Source of the DNA: Owenia fusiformis
Lineage: Eukaryota; Annelida; Polychaeta; Sabellida; Oweniidae
NCBI GenBank assembly: GCA_903813345.2
Contig: CAIIXF020000136.1
Location: forward strand, 1 to 61,183
Length of the DNA: 61,183 nucleotides
Direction: 5' to 3'
Below are positions 12,401-25,611 of the stretch, piece after piece; within the stretch, counting starts at the first letter, position 1; each line of letters opens with the position of its first letter. Made by a program: the position numbers and the translations under genes. The notes under the pieces were generated by a model. It did not search any database and was not told the origin of the DNA. It saw only the letters and a list, made by a program, of their open reading frames with translations.

Positions 12401-15400
12401 TTAATGGTCTAAAATGATGTTATAGTTCAAGTTGAACAGAGTGGTGATGTCTCGTGTCATCTCGGGATGACACGTCTCCGGCCGAGACACACTTAACATG
12501 AGACCTCCTCGGACGAGCGCTACGAAATAAATTTTTCTCTCTAAAATTGAAATTAATGGTCTAAAATGATGTTATAGTTCAAGTTGAACAGAGTGGTGAT
12601 GTCTCGTGTCATCTCGGGATGACACGTCTCCGGCCGAGACACACTTAACATGAGACCCTCCTCGGACGAGCTACGAAATAAATTTTCTCTCTAAAATTGA
12701 AATTAATGGTCTAAAATGATGTTATAGTTCAAGTTGAACAGAGTGGTGATGTCTCGTGTCATCTCGGGATGACACGTCTCCGGCCGAGACACACTTAACA
12801 TGAGACCCTCCTCGGACGAGCGCTACGAAATAAATTTTTCTCTCTAAAATTGAAATTAATGGTCTAAAATGATGTTATAGTTCAAGTTGAACAGAGTGGT
12901 GATGTCTCGTGTCATCTCGGGATGACACGTCTCCGGCCGAGACACACTTAACATGAGACCCTCCTCGGACGAGCGCTACGAAATAAATTTTTCTCTCTAA
13001 AATTGAAATTAATGGTCTAAAATGATGTTATAGTTCAAGTTGAACAGAGTGGTGATGTCTCGTGTCATCTCGGGATGACACGTCTCCGGCCGAGACACAC
13101 TTAACATGAGACCCTCCTCGGACGAGCGCTACGAAATAAATTTTTCTCTCTAAAATTGAAATTAATGGTCTAAAATGATGTTATAGTTCAAGTTGAACAG
13201 AGTGGTGATGTCTCGTGTCATCTCGGGATGACACGTCTCCGGCCGAGACACACTTAACATGAGACCTCCTCGGACGAGCGCTACGAAATAAATTTTTCTC
13301 TCTAAATTGAAATTAATGGTCTAAAATGATGTTATAGTTCAAGTTGAACAGAGTGGTGATGTCTCGTGTCATCTCGGGATGACACGTCTCCGGCCGAGAC
13401 ACACTTAACATGAGACCCTCCTCGGACGAGCGCTACGAAATAAATTTTCTCTCTAAAATTGAAATAATGGTCTAAAATGATGTTATAGTTCAAGTTGAAC
13501 AGAGTGGTGATGTCTCGTGTCATCTCGGGATGACACGTCTCCGGCCGAGACACACTTAACATGAGAGCCTCCTCGGACGAGCGCTACGAAATAAATTTTT
13601 CTCTCTAAAATTGAAATTAATGGTCTAAAATGATGTTATAGTTCAAGTTGAACAGAGTGGTGATGTCTCGTGTCATCTCGGGATGACACGTCTCGGCCGA
13701 GACACACTTAACATGAGACCCTCCTCGGACGAGCGCTACGAAATAAATTTTTCTCTCTAAAATTGAAATTAATGGTCTAAAATGATGTTATAGTTCAAGT
13801 TGAACAGAGTGGTGATGTCTCGTGTCATCTCGGGATGACACGTCTCCGGCCGAGACACACTTAACATGAGACCCTCCTCGGACGAGCGCTACGAAATAAA
13901 TTTTTCTCTCTAAAATGAAATTAATGGTCTAAAATGATGTTATAGTTCAAGTTGAACAGAGTGGTGATGTCTCGTGTCATCTCGGGATGACACGTCTCCG
14001 GCCGAGACACACTTAACATGAGACCCTCCTCGGACGAGCGCTACGAAATAAATTTTTCTCTCTAAATTGAAATTAATGGTCTAAAATGATGTTATAGTTC
14101 AAGTTGAACAGAGTGGTGATGTCTCGTGTCATCTCGGGATGACACGTCTCCGGCCGAGACACTTAACATGAGACCCTCCTCGGACGAGCGCTACGAAATA
14201 AATTTTCTCTCTAAAATTGAAATTAATGGTCTAAAATGATGTTATAGTTCAAGTTGAACAGAGTGGTGATGTCTCGTGTCATCTCGGGATGACACGTCTC
14301 CGGCCGAGACACACTTAACATGAGACCCTCCTCGGACGAGCGCTACGAAATAAATTTTCTCTCTAAAATTGAAATTAATGGTCTAAAATGATGTTATAGT
14401 TCAAGTTGAACAGAGTGGTGATGTCGTGTCATCTCGGGATGACACGTCTCCGGCCGAGACACACTTAACATGAGACCCTCCTCGGACGAGCGCTACGAAA
14501 TAAATTTTTCTCTCTAAAATTGAAATTAATGGTCTAAAATGATGTTATAGTTCAAGTTGAACAGAGTGGTGATGTCTCGTGTCATCTCGGGATGACACGT
14601 CTCGGCCGAGACACACTTAACATGAGACCCTCCTCGGACGAGCGCTACGAAATAAATTTTTCTCTCTAAAATTGAAATTAATGGTCTAAAATGATGTTAT
14701 AGTTCAAGTTGAACAGAGTGGTGATGTCTCGTGTCATCTCGGGATGACACGTCTCCGGCCGAGACACACTTAACATGAGACCCTCCTCGGACGAGCGCTA
14801 CGAAATAAATTTTTTCTCTAAAATTGAAATTAATGGTCTAAAATGATGTTATAGTTCAAGTTGAACAGAGTGGTGATGTCTCGTGTCATCTCGGGATGAC
14901 ACGTCTCCGGCGAGACACACTTAACATGAGACCCTCCTCGGACGAGCGCTACGAAATAAATTTTCTCTCTAAAATTGAAATTAATGGTCTAAAATGATGT
15001 TATAGTTCAAGTTGAACAGAGTGGTGATGTCTCGTGTCATCTCGGGATGACACGTCTCCGGCCGAGACACACTTACATGAGAGCCTCCTCGGACGAGCGC
15101 TACGAAATAAATTTTTCTCTCTAAAATTGAAATTAATGGTCTAAAATGATGTTATAGTTCAAGTTGAACAGAGTGGTGATGTCTCGTGTCATCTCGGGAT
15201 GACACGTCTCCGGCCGAGACACACTTAACATGAGACCCTCCTCGGACGAGCGCTACGAAATAAATTTTTCTCTCTAAAATTGAAATAATGGTCTAAAATG
15301 ATGTTATAGTTCAAGTTGAACAGAGTGGTGATGTCTCGTGTCATCTCGGGATGACACGTCTCCGGCCGAGACACACTTAACATGAGACCTCCTCGGACGA

Positions 15401-18400
15401 GCGCTACGAAATAAATTTTTCTCTCTAAAATTGAAATTAATGGTCTAAAATGATGTTATAGTTCAAGTTGAACAGAGTGGTGATGTCTCGTGTCATCTCG
15501 GGATGACACGTCTCCGCCGAGACACACTTAACATGAGACCCTCCTCGGACGAGCGCTACGAAATAAATTTTTCTCTCTAAAATTGAAATTAATGGTCTAA
15601 AATGATGTTATAGTTCAAGTTGAACAGAGTGGTGATGTCTCGTGTCATCTCGGGATGACACGTCTCCGGCCGAGACACACTTAACATGAGACCCTCCTCG
15701 GACGAGCGCTACGAAATAAATTTTTCTCTCTAAAATTGAAATTAATGGTCTAAAATGATGTTATAGTTCAAGTTGAACAGAGTGGTGATGTCTCGTGTCA
15801 TCTCGGATGACACGTCTCGGCCGAGACACACTACATGAGACCCCTCGGACGAGCGCTACGAAATAAATTTTTCTCTCTAAAATTGAAATTAATGGTCTAA
15901 AATGATGTTATAGTTCAAGTTGAACAGAGTGGTGATGTCTCGTGTCATCTCGGGATGACACGTCTCCGGCCGAGACACACTTAACATGAGACCTCCTCGG
16001 ACGAGCGCTACGAAATAAATTTTTCTCTAAAATTGAAATTAATGGTCTAAAATGATGTTATAGTTCAAGTTGAACAGAGTGGTGATGTCTCGTGTCATCT
16101 CGGGATGACACGTCTCCGGCCGAGACACACTTAACATGAGACCTCCTCGGACGAGCGCTACGAAATAAATTTTTCTCTCTAAAATTGAAATTAATGGTCT
16201 AAAATGATGTTATAGTTCAAGTTGAACAGAGTGGTGATGTCTCGTGTCATCTCGGGATGACACGTCTCCGGCCGAGACACACTTAACATGAGACCCTCCT
16301 CGGACGAGCGCTACGAAATAAATTTTTCTCTCTAAATTGAAATTAATGGTCTAAAATGATGTTATAGTTCAAGTTGAACAGAGTGGTGATGTCTCGTGTC
16401 ATCTCGGGATGACACGTCTCCGGCCGAGACACACTTAACATGAGAGCCTCCTCGGACGAGCGCTACGAAATAAATTTTTCTCTCTAAAATTGAAATTAAT
16501 GGTCTAAAATGATGTTATAGTTCAAGTTGAACAGAGTGGTGATGTCTCGTGTCATCTCGGGATGACACGTCTCCGGCCGAGACACACTAACATGAGACCT
16601 CCTCGGACGAGCGCTACGAAATAAATTTTCTCTCTAAAATTGAAATTAATGGTCTAAAATGATGTTATAGTTCAAGTTGAACAGAGTGGTGATGTCTCGT
16701 GTCATCTCGGGATGACACGTCTCGGCCGAGACACACTTAACATGAGACCCTCCTCGGACGAGCGCTACGAAATAAATTTTTCTCTCTAAAATTGAAATTA
16801 ATGGTCTAAAATGATGTTATAGTTCAAGTTGAACAGAGTGGTGATGTCTCGTGTCATCTCGGGATGACACGTCTCCGGCCGAGACACACTTAACATGAGA
16901 CCTCCTCGGACGAGCGCTACGAAATAAATTTTTCTCTCTAAAATTGAAATTAATGGTCTAAAATGATGTTATAGTTCAAGTTGAACAGAGTGGTGATGTC
17001 TCGTGTCATCTCGGGATGACACGTCTCGGCCGAGACACACTTAACATGAGACCCTCCTCGGACGAGCGCTACGAAATAAATTTTTCTCTCTAAAATTGAA
17101 ATTAATGGTCTAAAATGATGTTATAGTTCAAGTTGAACAGAGTGGTGATGTCTCGTGTCATCTCGGGATGACACGTCTCCGGCCGAGACACACTTAACAT
17201 GAGACCCTCCTCGGACGAGCGCTACGAAATAAATTTTTCTCTCTAAAATTGAAATTAATGGTCTAAAATGATGTTATAGTTCAAGTTGAACAGAGTGGTG
17301 ATGTCTCGTGTCATCTCGGGATGACACGTCTCGGCCGAGACACACTTAACATGAGACCCTCCTCGGACGAGCGCTACGAAATAAATTTTCTCTCTCTAAA
17401 ATTGAAATTAATGGTCTAAAATGATGTTATAGTTCAAGTTGAACAGAGTGGTGATGTCTCGTGTCATCTCGGGATGACACGTCTCCGGCCGAGACACACT
17501 TAACATGAGACCCTCCTCGGACGAGCGCTACGAAATAAATTTTTTCTCTAAAATTGAAATTAATGGTCTAAAATGATGTTATAGTTCAAGTTGAACAGAG
17601 TGGTGATGTCTCGTGTCATCTCGGGATGACACGTCTCCGGCCGAGACACACTTAACATGAGACCCTCCTCGGACGAGCGCTACGAAATAAATTTTCTCTC
17701 TAAAATTGAAATTAATGGTCTAAAATGATGTTATAGTTCAAGTTGAACAGAGTGGTGATGTCTCGTGTCATCTCGGGATGACACGTCTCCGGCCGAGACA
17801 CACTTAACATGAGACCTCCTCGGACGAGCGCTACGAAATAAATTTTTCTCTCTAAAATTGAAATTAATGGTCTAAAATGATGTTATAGTTCAAGTTGAAC
17901 AGAGTGGTGATGTCTCGTGTCATCTCGGGATGACACGTCTCGGCCGAGACACACTTAACATGAGACCCTCCTCGGACGAGCGCTACGAAATAAATTTTCT
18001 CTCTAAAATTGAAATTAATGGTCTAAAATGATGTTATAGTTCAAGTTGAACAGAGTGGTGATGTCTCGTGTCATCTCGGGATGACACGTCTCCGGCCGAG
18101 ACACACTTAACATGAGACCCTCCTCGGACGAGCGCTACGAAATAAATTTTTCTCTCTAAAATTGAAATTAATGGTCTAAAATGATGTTATAGTTCAAGTT
18201 GAACAGAGTGGTGATGTCTCGTGTCATCTCGGGATGACACGTCTCCGGCCGAGACACACTTAACATGAGACCTCCTCGGACGAGCGCTACGAAATAAATT
18301 TTTCTCTCTAAAATTGAAATTAATGGTCTAAAATGATGTTATAGTTCAAGTTGAACAGAGTGGTGATGTCTCGTGTCATCTCGGGATGACACGTCTCCGG

Positions 18401-19779
18401 CCGAGACACACTTAACATGAGACCCTCCTCGGACGAGCGCTACGAAATAAATTTTTCTCTTAAAATTGAAATTAATGGTCTAAAATGATGTTATAGTTCA
18501 AGTTGAACAGAGTGGTGATGTCTCGTGTCATCTCGGGATGACACGTCTCCGGCCGAGACACACTTAACATGAGACCCTCCTCGGACGAGCGCTACGAAAT
18601 AAATTTTTCTCTCTAAAATTGAAATTAATGGTCTAAAATGATGTTATAGTTCAAGTTGAACAGAGTGGTGATGTCTCGTGTCATCTCGGGATGACACGTC
18701 TCCGGCCGAGACACACTTAACATGAGACCTCCTCGGACGAGCGCTACGAAATAAATTTTTCTCTCTAAAATTGAAATTAATGGTCTAAAATGATGTTATA
18801 GTTCAAGTTGAACAGAGTGGTGATGTCTCGTGTCATCTCGGGATGACACGTCTCCGGCCGAGACACACTTAACATGAGACCCTCCTCGGACGAGCGCTAC
18901 GAAATAAATTTTTCTCTCTAAAATTGAAATTAATGGTCTAAAATGATGTTATAGTTCAAGTTGAACAGAGTGGTGATGTCTCGTGTCATCTCGGGATGAC
19001 ACGTCTCGGCCGAGACACACTTAACATGAGACCCTCCTCGGACGAGCGCTACGAAATAAATTTTCTCTCTAAAATTGAAATTAATGGTCTAAAATGATGT
19101 TATAGTTCAAGTTGAACAGAGTGGTGATGTCTCGTGTCATCTCGGGATGACACGTCTCCGGCCGAGACACACTTAACATGAGACCTCCTCGGACGAGCGC
19201 TACGAAATAAATTTTCTCTCTAAATTGAAATTAATGGTCTAAAATGATGTTATAGTTCAAGTTGAACAGAGTGGTGATGTCTCGTGTCATCTCGGGATGA
19301 CACGTCTCGGCCGAGACACACTTAACATGAGACCCTCCTCGGACGAGCGCTACGAAATAAATTTTCTCTCTAAAATTGAAATTAATGGTCTAAATGATGT
19401 TATAGTTCAAGTTGAACAGAGTGGTGATGTCTCGTGTCATCTCGGGATGACACGTCTCCGGCCGAGACACACTTAACATGAGACCCTCCTCGGACGAGCG
19501 CTACGAAATAAATTTTTCTCTCTAAAATTGAAATTAATGGTCTAAATGATGTTATAGTTCAAGTTGAACAGAGTGGTGATGTCTCGTGTCATCTCGGGAT
19601 GACACGTCTCCGGCCGAGACACACTTAACATGAGACCCTCCTCGGACGAGCGCTACGAAATAAATTTTTCTCTCTAAAATTGAAATTAATGGTCTAAAAT
19701 GATGTTATAGTTCAAGTTGAACAGAGTGGTGATGTCTCGTGTCATCTCGGGATGACACGTCTCCGGCCGAGACACACTT

Positions 19780-20300
19780 AACATGAGAGCCCTCCTCGGA
19801 CGAGCGCTACGAAATAAATTTTTCTCTCTAAAATTGAAATTAATGGTCTAAAATGATGTTATAGTTCAAGTTGAACAGAGTGGTGATGTCTCGTGTCCAT
19901 CTCGGGATGACACGTCTCGGCCGAGACAAACTTAACATGAGAGCCCTCCTCGGACGAGCGCTACGAAATAAATTTTTCTCTCTAAAATTGAAATTTAATG
20001 GTCTAAAATGATGTTATAGTTCAAGTTGAACAGAGTGGTGATGTCTCGTGTCATCTCGGGATGACACGTCTCCGGCCGAGACACACTTAACATGAGAGCC
20101 TCCTCGGACGAGCGCTACGAAATAAATTTTTCTCTCTAAAATTGAAATTAATGGTCTAAAATGATGTTATAGTTCAAGTTGAACAGAGTGGTGATGTCTC
20201 GTGTCATCTCGGGATGACACGTCTCGGCCGAGACACCACTTAACATGAGACCCTCCTCGGACGAGCGCTACGAAATAAATTTTTCTCCTAAAATTGAAAT
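19780..20300 (+). repeat. Cluster of small insertions in the left array
   Basis: Within about 520 bp, several monomers gain single bases: GAGAGCCCTCC near 19,788, GTGTCCATC near 19,895, GAAATTTAATGG near 19,992, GACACCACTT near 20,234. There is also GACAAACTT near 19,926. Insertions are rare elsewhere. This stretch is also where the deletion-rich part (1 to about 19.8 kb) gives way to a cleaner, substitution-type part (20.3-25.5 kb). It may be an assembly seam with poor consensus, or a local block of diverged monomers. Confidence 0.6.
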
Positions 20301-21630
20301 TAATGGTCTAAAATGATGTTATAGTTCAAGTTGAACAGAGTGGTGATGTCTCGTGTCATCTCGGGATGACACGTCTCCGGCCGAGACACACTTAACATGA
20401 GACCCTCCTCGGACGAGCGCTACGAAATAAATTTTTCTCTCTAAATTGAAATTAATGGTCTAAAATGATGTTATAGTTCAAGTTGAACAGAGTGGTGATG
20501 TCTCGTGTCATCTCGAGATGACACGTCTCCGGCCGAGACACACTTAACATGAGACCCTCCTCGGACAAGCGCTACGAAATAAATTTTTCTCTCTAAAATT
20601 GAAATTAATGGTCTAAAATGATGTTATAGTTCAAGTTGAACAGAGTGGTGATGTCTCGTGTCATCTCGGGATGACACGTCTCCGGCCAGACACACTTAAC
20701 ATGAGACCCTCCTCGGACGAGCGCTACGAAATAAATTTTTCTCTCTAAAATTGAAATTAATGGTCTAAAATGATGTTATAGTTCAAGTTGAACAGAGTGG
20801 TGATGTCTCGTGTCATCTCGGGATGACACGTCTCCGGCAGAGACACACTTAACATGAGACCCTCCTCGGACGAGCGCTACGAAATAATTTTTTCTCTCTA
20901 AAATTGAAATTAATGGTCTAAAATGATGTTATAGTTCAAGTTGAACAGAGTGGTGATGTCTCGTGTCATCTCGGGATGACACGTCTCCGGCCGAGACACA
21001 CTTAACATGAGACCCTCCTCGGACGAGCGCTACGAAATAAATTTTTCTCTCTAAAATTGAAATTAATGGTCTAAAATGATGTTATAGTTCAAGTTGAACA
21101 GAGTGGTGATGTCTCGTGTCATCTCGGGATGACACGTCTCCGGCCGAGACACACTTAACATGAGACCCTCCTCGGACGAGCGCTACGAAATAAATTTTTC
21201 TCTCTAAAATTGAAATTAATGGTCTAAAATGATGTTATAGTTCAAGTTGAACAGAGTGGTGATGTCTCGTGTCATCTCGGGATGACACGTCTCCGGCCGA
21301 GACACACTTAACATGAGAGCCTCCTCGGACGAGCGCTACGAAATAAATTTTTCTCTCTAAAATTGAAATTAATGGTCTAAAATGATGTTATAGTTCAAGT
21401 TGAACAGAGTGGTGATGTCTCGTGTCATCTCGGGATGACACGTCTCCGGCCGAGACACACTTAACATGAGACCCTCCTCGGACGAGCGCTACGAAATAAA
21501 TTTTTCTCTCTAAAATTGAAATTAATGGTCTAAAATGATGTTATAGTTCAAGTTGAACAGAGTGGTGATGTCTCGTGTCATTTGGGATGACACGTCTCCG
21601 GCCGAGACACACTTAACATGAGACCCTCCT

Positions 21631-21648
21631 CTGACGAGCGCTACGAAA
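21631..21648 (+). other. Single copy with CTGACGAG...CGAAA
   Basis: This monomer alone reads CTGACGAG (21,631-21,638) followed by CGAAA (21,644-21,648), so it matches the hammerhead core bases exactly. The neighbouring monomers have CGGACGAG. It is one G-to-T change in one copy among about 400, with no visible partner stems, so a chance mutation or read error is the simplest explanation. The same monomer also has TCATTTGGG in place of TCATCTCGGG just upstream, near 21,580. Confidence 0.4.
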
Positions 21649-22092
21649 TAAATTTTTCTCTCTAAAATTGAAATTAATGGTCTAAAATGATGTTATAGTT
21701 CAAGTTGAACAGAGTGGTGATGTCTCGTGTCATCTCGGGATGACACGTCTCCGGCCGAGACACACTTAACATGAGACCCTCCTCGGACGAGCGCTACGAA
21801 ATAAATTTTTCTCTCTAAAATTGAAATTAATGGTCTAAAATGATGTTATAGTTCAAGTTGAACAGAGTGGTGATGTCTCGTGTCATCTCGGGATGACACG
21901 TCTCCGGCCGAGACACACTTAACATGAGACCCTCCTCGGACGAGCGCTACGAAATAAATTTTTCTCTCTAAAATTGAAATTAATGGTCTAAAATGATGTT
22001 ATAGTTCAAGTTGAACAGAGTGGTGATGTCTCGTGTCATCTCGGGATGACACGTCTCCGGCCGAGACACACTTAACATGAGACCCTCCTCGG

Positions 22093-22190
22093 ACAAGCGC
22101 TACGAAATAAATTTTTCTCTCTAAAATTGAAATTAATGGTCTAAAATGATGTTATAGTTCAAGTTGAACAGAGTGGTGATGTCGCGTGTC
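22093..22190 (+). repeat. Doubly marked monomer, copy 1 of a 3,058-bp spaced pair
   Basis: This monomer carries two variants, GACAAGCG at about 22,093 and GTCGCGTGTC at 22,181, 88 bases apart. The same pair at the same 88-base spacing appears at 25,151 and 25,239, 3,058 bp away (20 monomers less two bases). GTCGCG was not seen elsewhere. The coupled variants indicate duplication of a long block rather than repeated mutation. Confidence 0.75.
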
Positions 22191-25150
22191 ATCTCGGGAT
22201 GACACGTCTCCGGCAGAGACACACTTAACATGAGACCCTCCTCGGACGAGCGCTACGAAATAAATTTTTCTCTCTAAAATTGAAATTAATGGTCTAAAAT
22301 GATGTTATAGTTCAAGTTGAACAGAGTGGTGATGTCTCGTGTCATCTCGGGATGACACGTCTCCGGCCGAGACACACTTAACATGAGACCCTCCTCGGAC
22401 GAGCGCTACGAAATAAATTTTTCTCTCTAAAATTGAAATTAATGGTCTAAAATGATGTTATAGTTCAAGTTGAACAGAGTGGTGATGTCTCGTGTCATCT
22501 CGGGATGACACGTCTCTGGCCGAGACACACTTAACATGAGACCCTCCTCGGACGAGCGCTCCGAAAAAATTTTTCTCTCTAAAATTGAAATTAATGGTCT
22601 AAAATGATGTTATAGTTCAAGTTGAACAGAGTGGTGATGTCTCGTGTCATCTCGGGATGACACGTCTCCGGCCGAGACACACTTAACATGAGACCCTCCT
22701 CGGACGAGCGCTACGAAATAAATTTTTCTCTCTAAAATTGAAATTAATGGTCTAAAATGATGTTATAGTTCAAGTTGAACAGAGTGGTGATGTTCGTGTC
22801 ATCTCGGGATGACACGTCTCCGGCCGAGACACACTTAACATGAGACCCTCCTCGGACGAGCGCTACGAAATAAATTTTTCTCTCTAAAATTGAAATTAAT
22901 GGTCTAAAATGATGTTATAGTTCAAGTTGAACAGAGTGGTGATGTCTCGTGTCATCTCGGGATGACACGTCTCCGGCCGAGACACACTTAACATGAGACC
23001 CTCCTCGGACAAGCGCTACGAAATAAATTTTTCTCTCTAAAATTGAAATTAATGGTCTAAAATGATGTTATAGTTCAAGTTGAACAGAGTGGTGATGTCT
23101 CGTGTCATCTCGGGATGACACGTCTCCGGCCAAGACACACTTAACATGAGACCCTCCTCGGACGAGCGCTACGAAATAAATTTTTCTCTCTAAAATTGAA
23201 ATTAATGGTCTAAAATGATGTTATAGTTCAAGTTGAACAGAGTGGTGATGTCTCGTGTCATCTCGGGATGACACGTCTCCGGCCGAGACACACTTAACAT
23301 GAGACCCTCCTCAGGACGAGCGCTACGAAATAAATTTTTCTCTCTAAAATTGAAATTAATGGTCTAAAATGATGTTATAGTTCAAGTTGAACAGAGTGGT
23401 GATGTCTCGTGTCATCTCGGGATGACACGTCTCCGGCCGAGACACACTTAACATGAGACCCTCCTCGGACGAGCGCTACGAAATAAATTTTTCTCTCTAA
23501 AATTGAAATTAATGGTCTAAAATGATGTTATAGTTCAAGTTGAACAGAGTGGTGATGTCTCGTGTCATCTCGGGATGACACGTCTCCGGCCGAGACACAC
23601 TTAACATGAGACCCTCCTCGGACGAGCGCTACGAAATAAATTTTTCTCTCTAAAATTGAAATTAATGGTCTAAATGATGTTATAGTTCAAGTTGAACAGA
23701 GTGGTGATGTCTCGTGTCATCTCGGGATGACACGTCTCCGGCCGAGACACACTTAACATGAGACCCTCCTCAGACGAGCGCTACGAAATAAATTTTTCTC
23801 TCTAAAATTGAAATTAATGGTCTTAAATGATGTTATAGTTCAAGTTGAACAGAGTGGTGATGTCTCGTGTCATCTCGGGATGACACGTCTCCGGCCGAGA
23901 CACACTTAACATGAGACCCTCCTCGGACGAGCGCTACGAAATAAATTTTTCTCTCTAAAATTGAAATTAATGGTCTAAAATGATGTTATAGTTCAAGTTG
24001 AACAGAGTGGTGATGTCTCGTGTCATCTCTGGGATGACACGTCTCCGGCCGAGACACACTTAACATGAGACCCTCCTCGGACGAGCGCTACGAAATATAT
24101 TTTTCTCTCTAAAATTGAAATTAATGGTCTAAAATGATGTTATAGTTCAAGTTGAACAGAGTGGTGATGTCTCGTGTCATCTCGGGATGACACGTCTCCG
24201 GCCGAGACACACTTAACATGAGACCCTCCTCGGACGAGCGCTACGAAATAAATTTTTCTCTCTAAATTGAAATTAATGGTCTAAAATGATGTTATAGTTC
24301 AAGTTGAACAGAGTGGTGATGTCTCGTGTCATCTCGGGATGACACGTCTCCGGCCGAGACACACTTAACATGAGAGCCTCCTCGGACGAGCGCTACGAAA
24401 TAAATTTTTCTCTCTAAAATTGAAATTAATGGTCTAAAATGATGTTATAGTTCAAGTTGAACAGAGTGGTGATGTCTCGTGTCATCTCGGGATGACACGT
24501 CTCCGGCCGAGACACACTTAACATGAGACCCTCCTCGGACGAGCGCTACGAAATAAATTTTTCTCTCTAAAATTGAAATTAATGGTCTAAAATGATGTTA
24601 TAGTTCAAGTTGAACAGAGTGGTGATGTCTCGTGTCATCTCGGGATGACACGTCTCCGGCCGAGACACACTTAACATGAGACCCTCCTCGGACGAGCGCT
24701 ACGAAATAAATTTTTCTCTCTAAAATTGAAATTAATGGTCTAAAATGATGTTATAGTTCAAGTTGAACAGAGTGGTGATGTCTCGTGTCATCTCGGGATG
24801 ACACGTCTCCGGCCGAGACACACTTAACATGAGACCCTCCTCGGACGAGCGCTACGAAATAAATTTTTCTCTCTAAAATTGAAATTAATGGTCTAAAATG
24901 ATGTTATAGTTCAAGTTGAACAGAGTGGTGATGTCTCGTGTCATCTCGGGATGACACGTCTCCGGCCGAGACACACTTAACATGAGACCCTCCTCGGACG
25001 AGCGATACGAAATAAATTTTTCTCTCTAAAATTGAAATTAATGGTCTAAAATGATGTTATAGTTCAAGTTGAACAGAGTGGTGATGTCTCGTGTCATCTC
25101 GGGATGACACGTCTCCGGCCGAGACACACTTAACATGAGACCCTCCTCGG

Positions 25151-25248
25151 ACAAGCGCTACGAAATAAATTTTTCTCTCTAAAATTGAAATTAATGGTCT
25201 AAAATGATGTTATAGTTCAAGTTGAACAGAGTGGTGATGTCGCGTGTC
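25151..25248 (+). repeat. Doubly marked monomer, copy 2 of the 3,058-bp spaced pair
   Basis: GACAAGCG (about 25,151) and GTCGCGTGTC (25,239) repeat the variant pair of 22,093 and 22,181. Only two or three monomers separate this copy from the inversion point at 25.52 kb. The 20-monomer spacing suggests unequal exchange or block amplification within the left array. Confidence 0.75.
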
Positions 25249-25506
25249 ATCTCGGGATGACACGTCTCCGGCCGAGACACACTTAACATGAGACCCTCCT
25301 CGGACGAGCGCTACGAAATAAATTTTTCTCTCTAAAATTGAAATTAATGGTCTAAAATGATGTTATAGTTCAAGTTGAACAGAGTGGTGATGTCTCGTGT
25401 CATCTCGGGATGACACGTCTCCGACCGAGACACACTTAACATGAGACCCTCCTCGGACGAGCGCTACGAAATAAATTTTTCTCTCTAAAATTGAAATTAA
25501 TGGTCT

Positions 25507-25547
25507 AAAATGATGTTTTAGTTGAACTTGAACTATAACATCATTTT
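25507..25547. other. Inversion junction 1 (foldback, 7-base centre)
   Basis: The '+' monomer reads normally to GATGTT (25,517), then TTAGTT, and a '-' monomer begins. The arms 25,507-25,523 and 25,531-25,547 pair, apart from one T:T mismatch (25,518 against 25,536), around the 7-base centre GAACTTG (25,524-25,530). Beyond the arms the two arrays are globally inverted copies of each other. The break lies in the monomer's own 13-bp dyad: AGTTGAAC is what remains of AGTTCAAGTTGAAC after loss of six bases. This suggests the natural dyad served as the switch point. Confidence 0.95.
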
Positions 25548-25611
25548 AGACCATTAATTTCAATTTTAGAGAGAAAAATTTATTTCGTAGCGCTCGTCCG
25601 AGGAGGGTCTC

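Larger units (their letters stand above)
1..25517 (+). repeat. 153-bp satellite array, '+' orientation (about 168 monomers)
   Basis: Uninterrupted head-to-tail copies starting at 1, 152, 304, 457 and so on. Full monomers are 153 bp, and most shorter ones have lost single bases in short runs (T5 to T4, CCC to CC, TCTCC to TCTC). Each monomer runs from GATGACACGTCTCC through CTCGGACGAGCGCTACGAAA, the T5-CTCTCT tract and GTTCAAGTTGAAC to GTGTCATCTCGG. All three frames of both strands hold stops (TAA, TAG and TGA in the AT-rich half), so the array is non-coding. The most common base variants are GAGAGCC for GAGACCC (for example near 13,562, 15,079, 16,443, 20,096, 21,315 and 24,373) and GACAAGCG for GACGAGCG. 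Family identity was not recognised. No unique sequence interrupts the array, so the entire stretch is satellite. Confidence 0.98.

Noticed and set aside
13332-13562. 76-codon open frame on the '-' strand
   Set aside because: It spans about 1.5 satellite monomers and stays open only because two monomers there have one-base losses; its peptide repeats itself, and full-length monomers have stops in all frames.
21631-21648. Active hammerhead ribozyme at the CTGACGAG copy
   Set aside because: No complementary strands for stems I and III next to a cleavage triplet were found, and the change is in one copy only.
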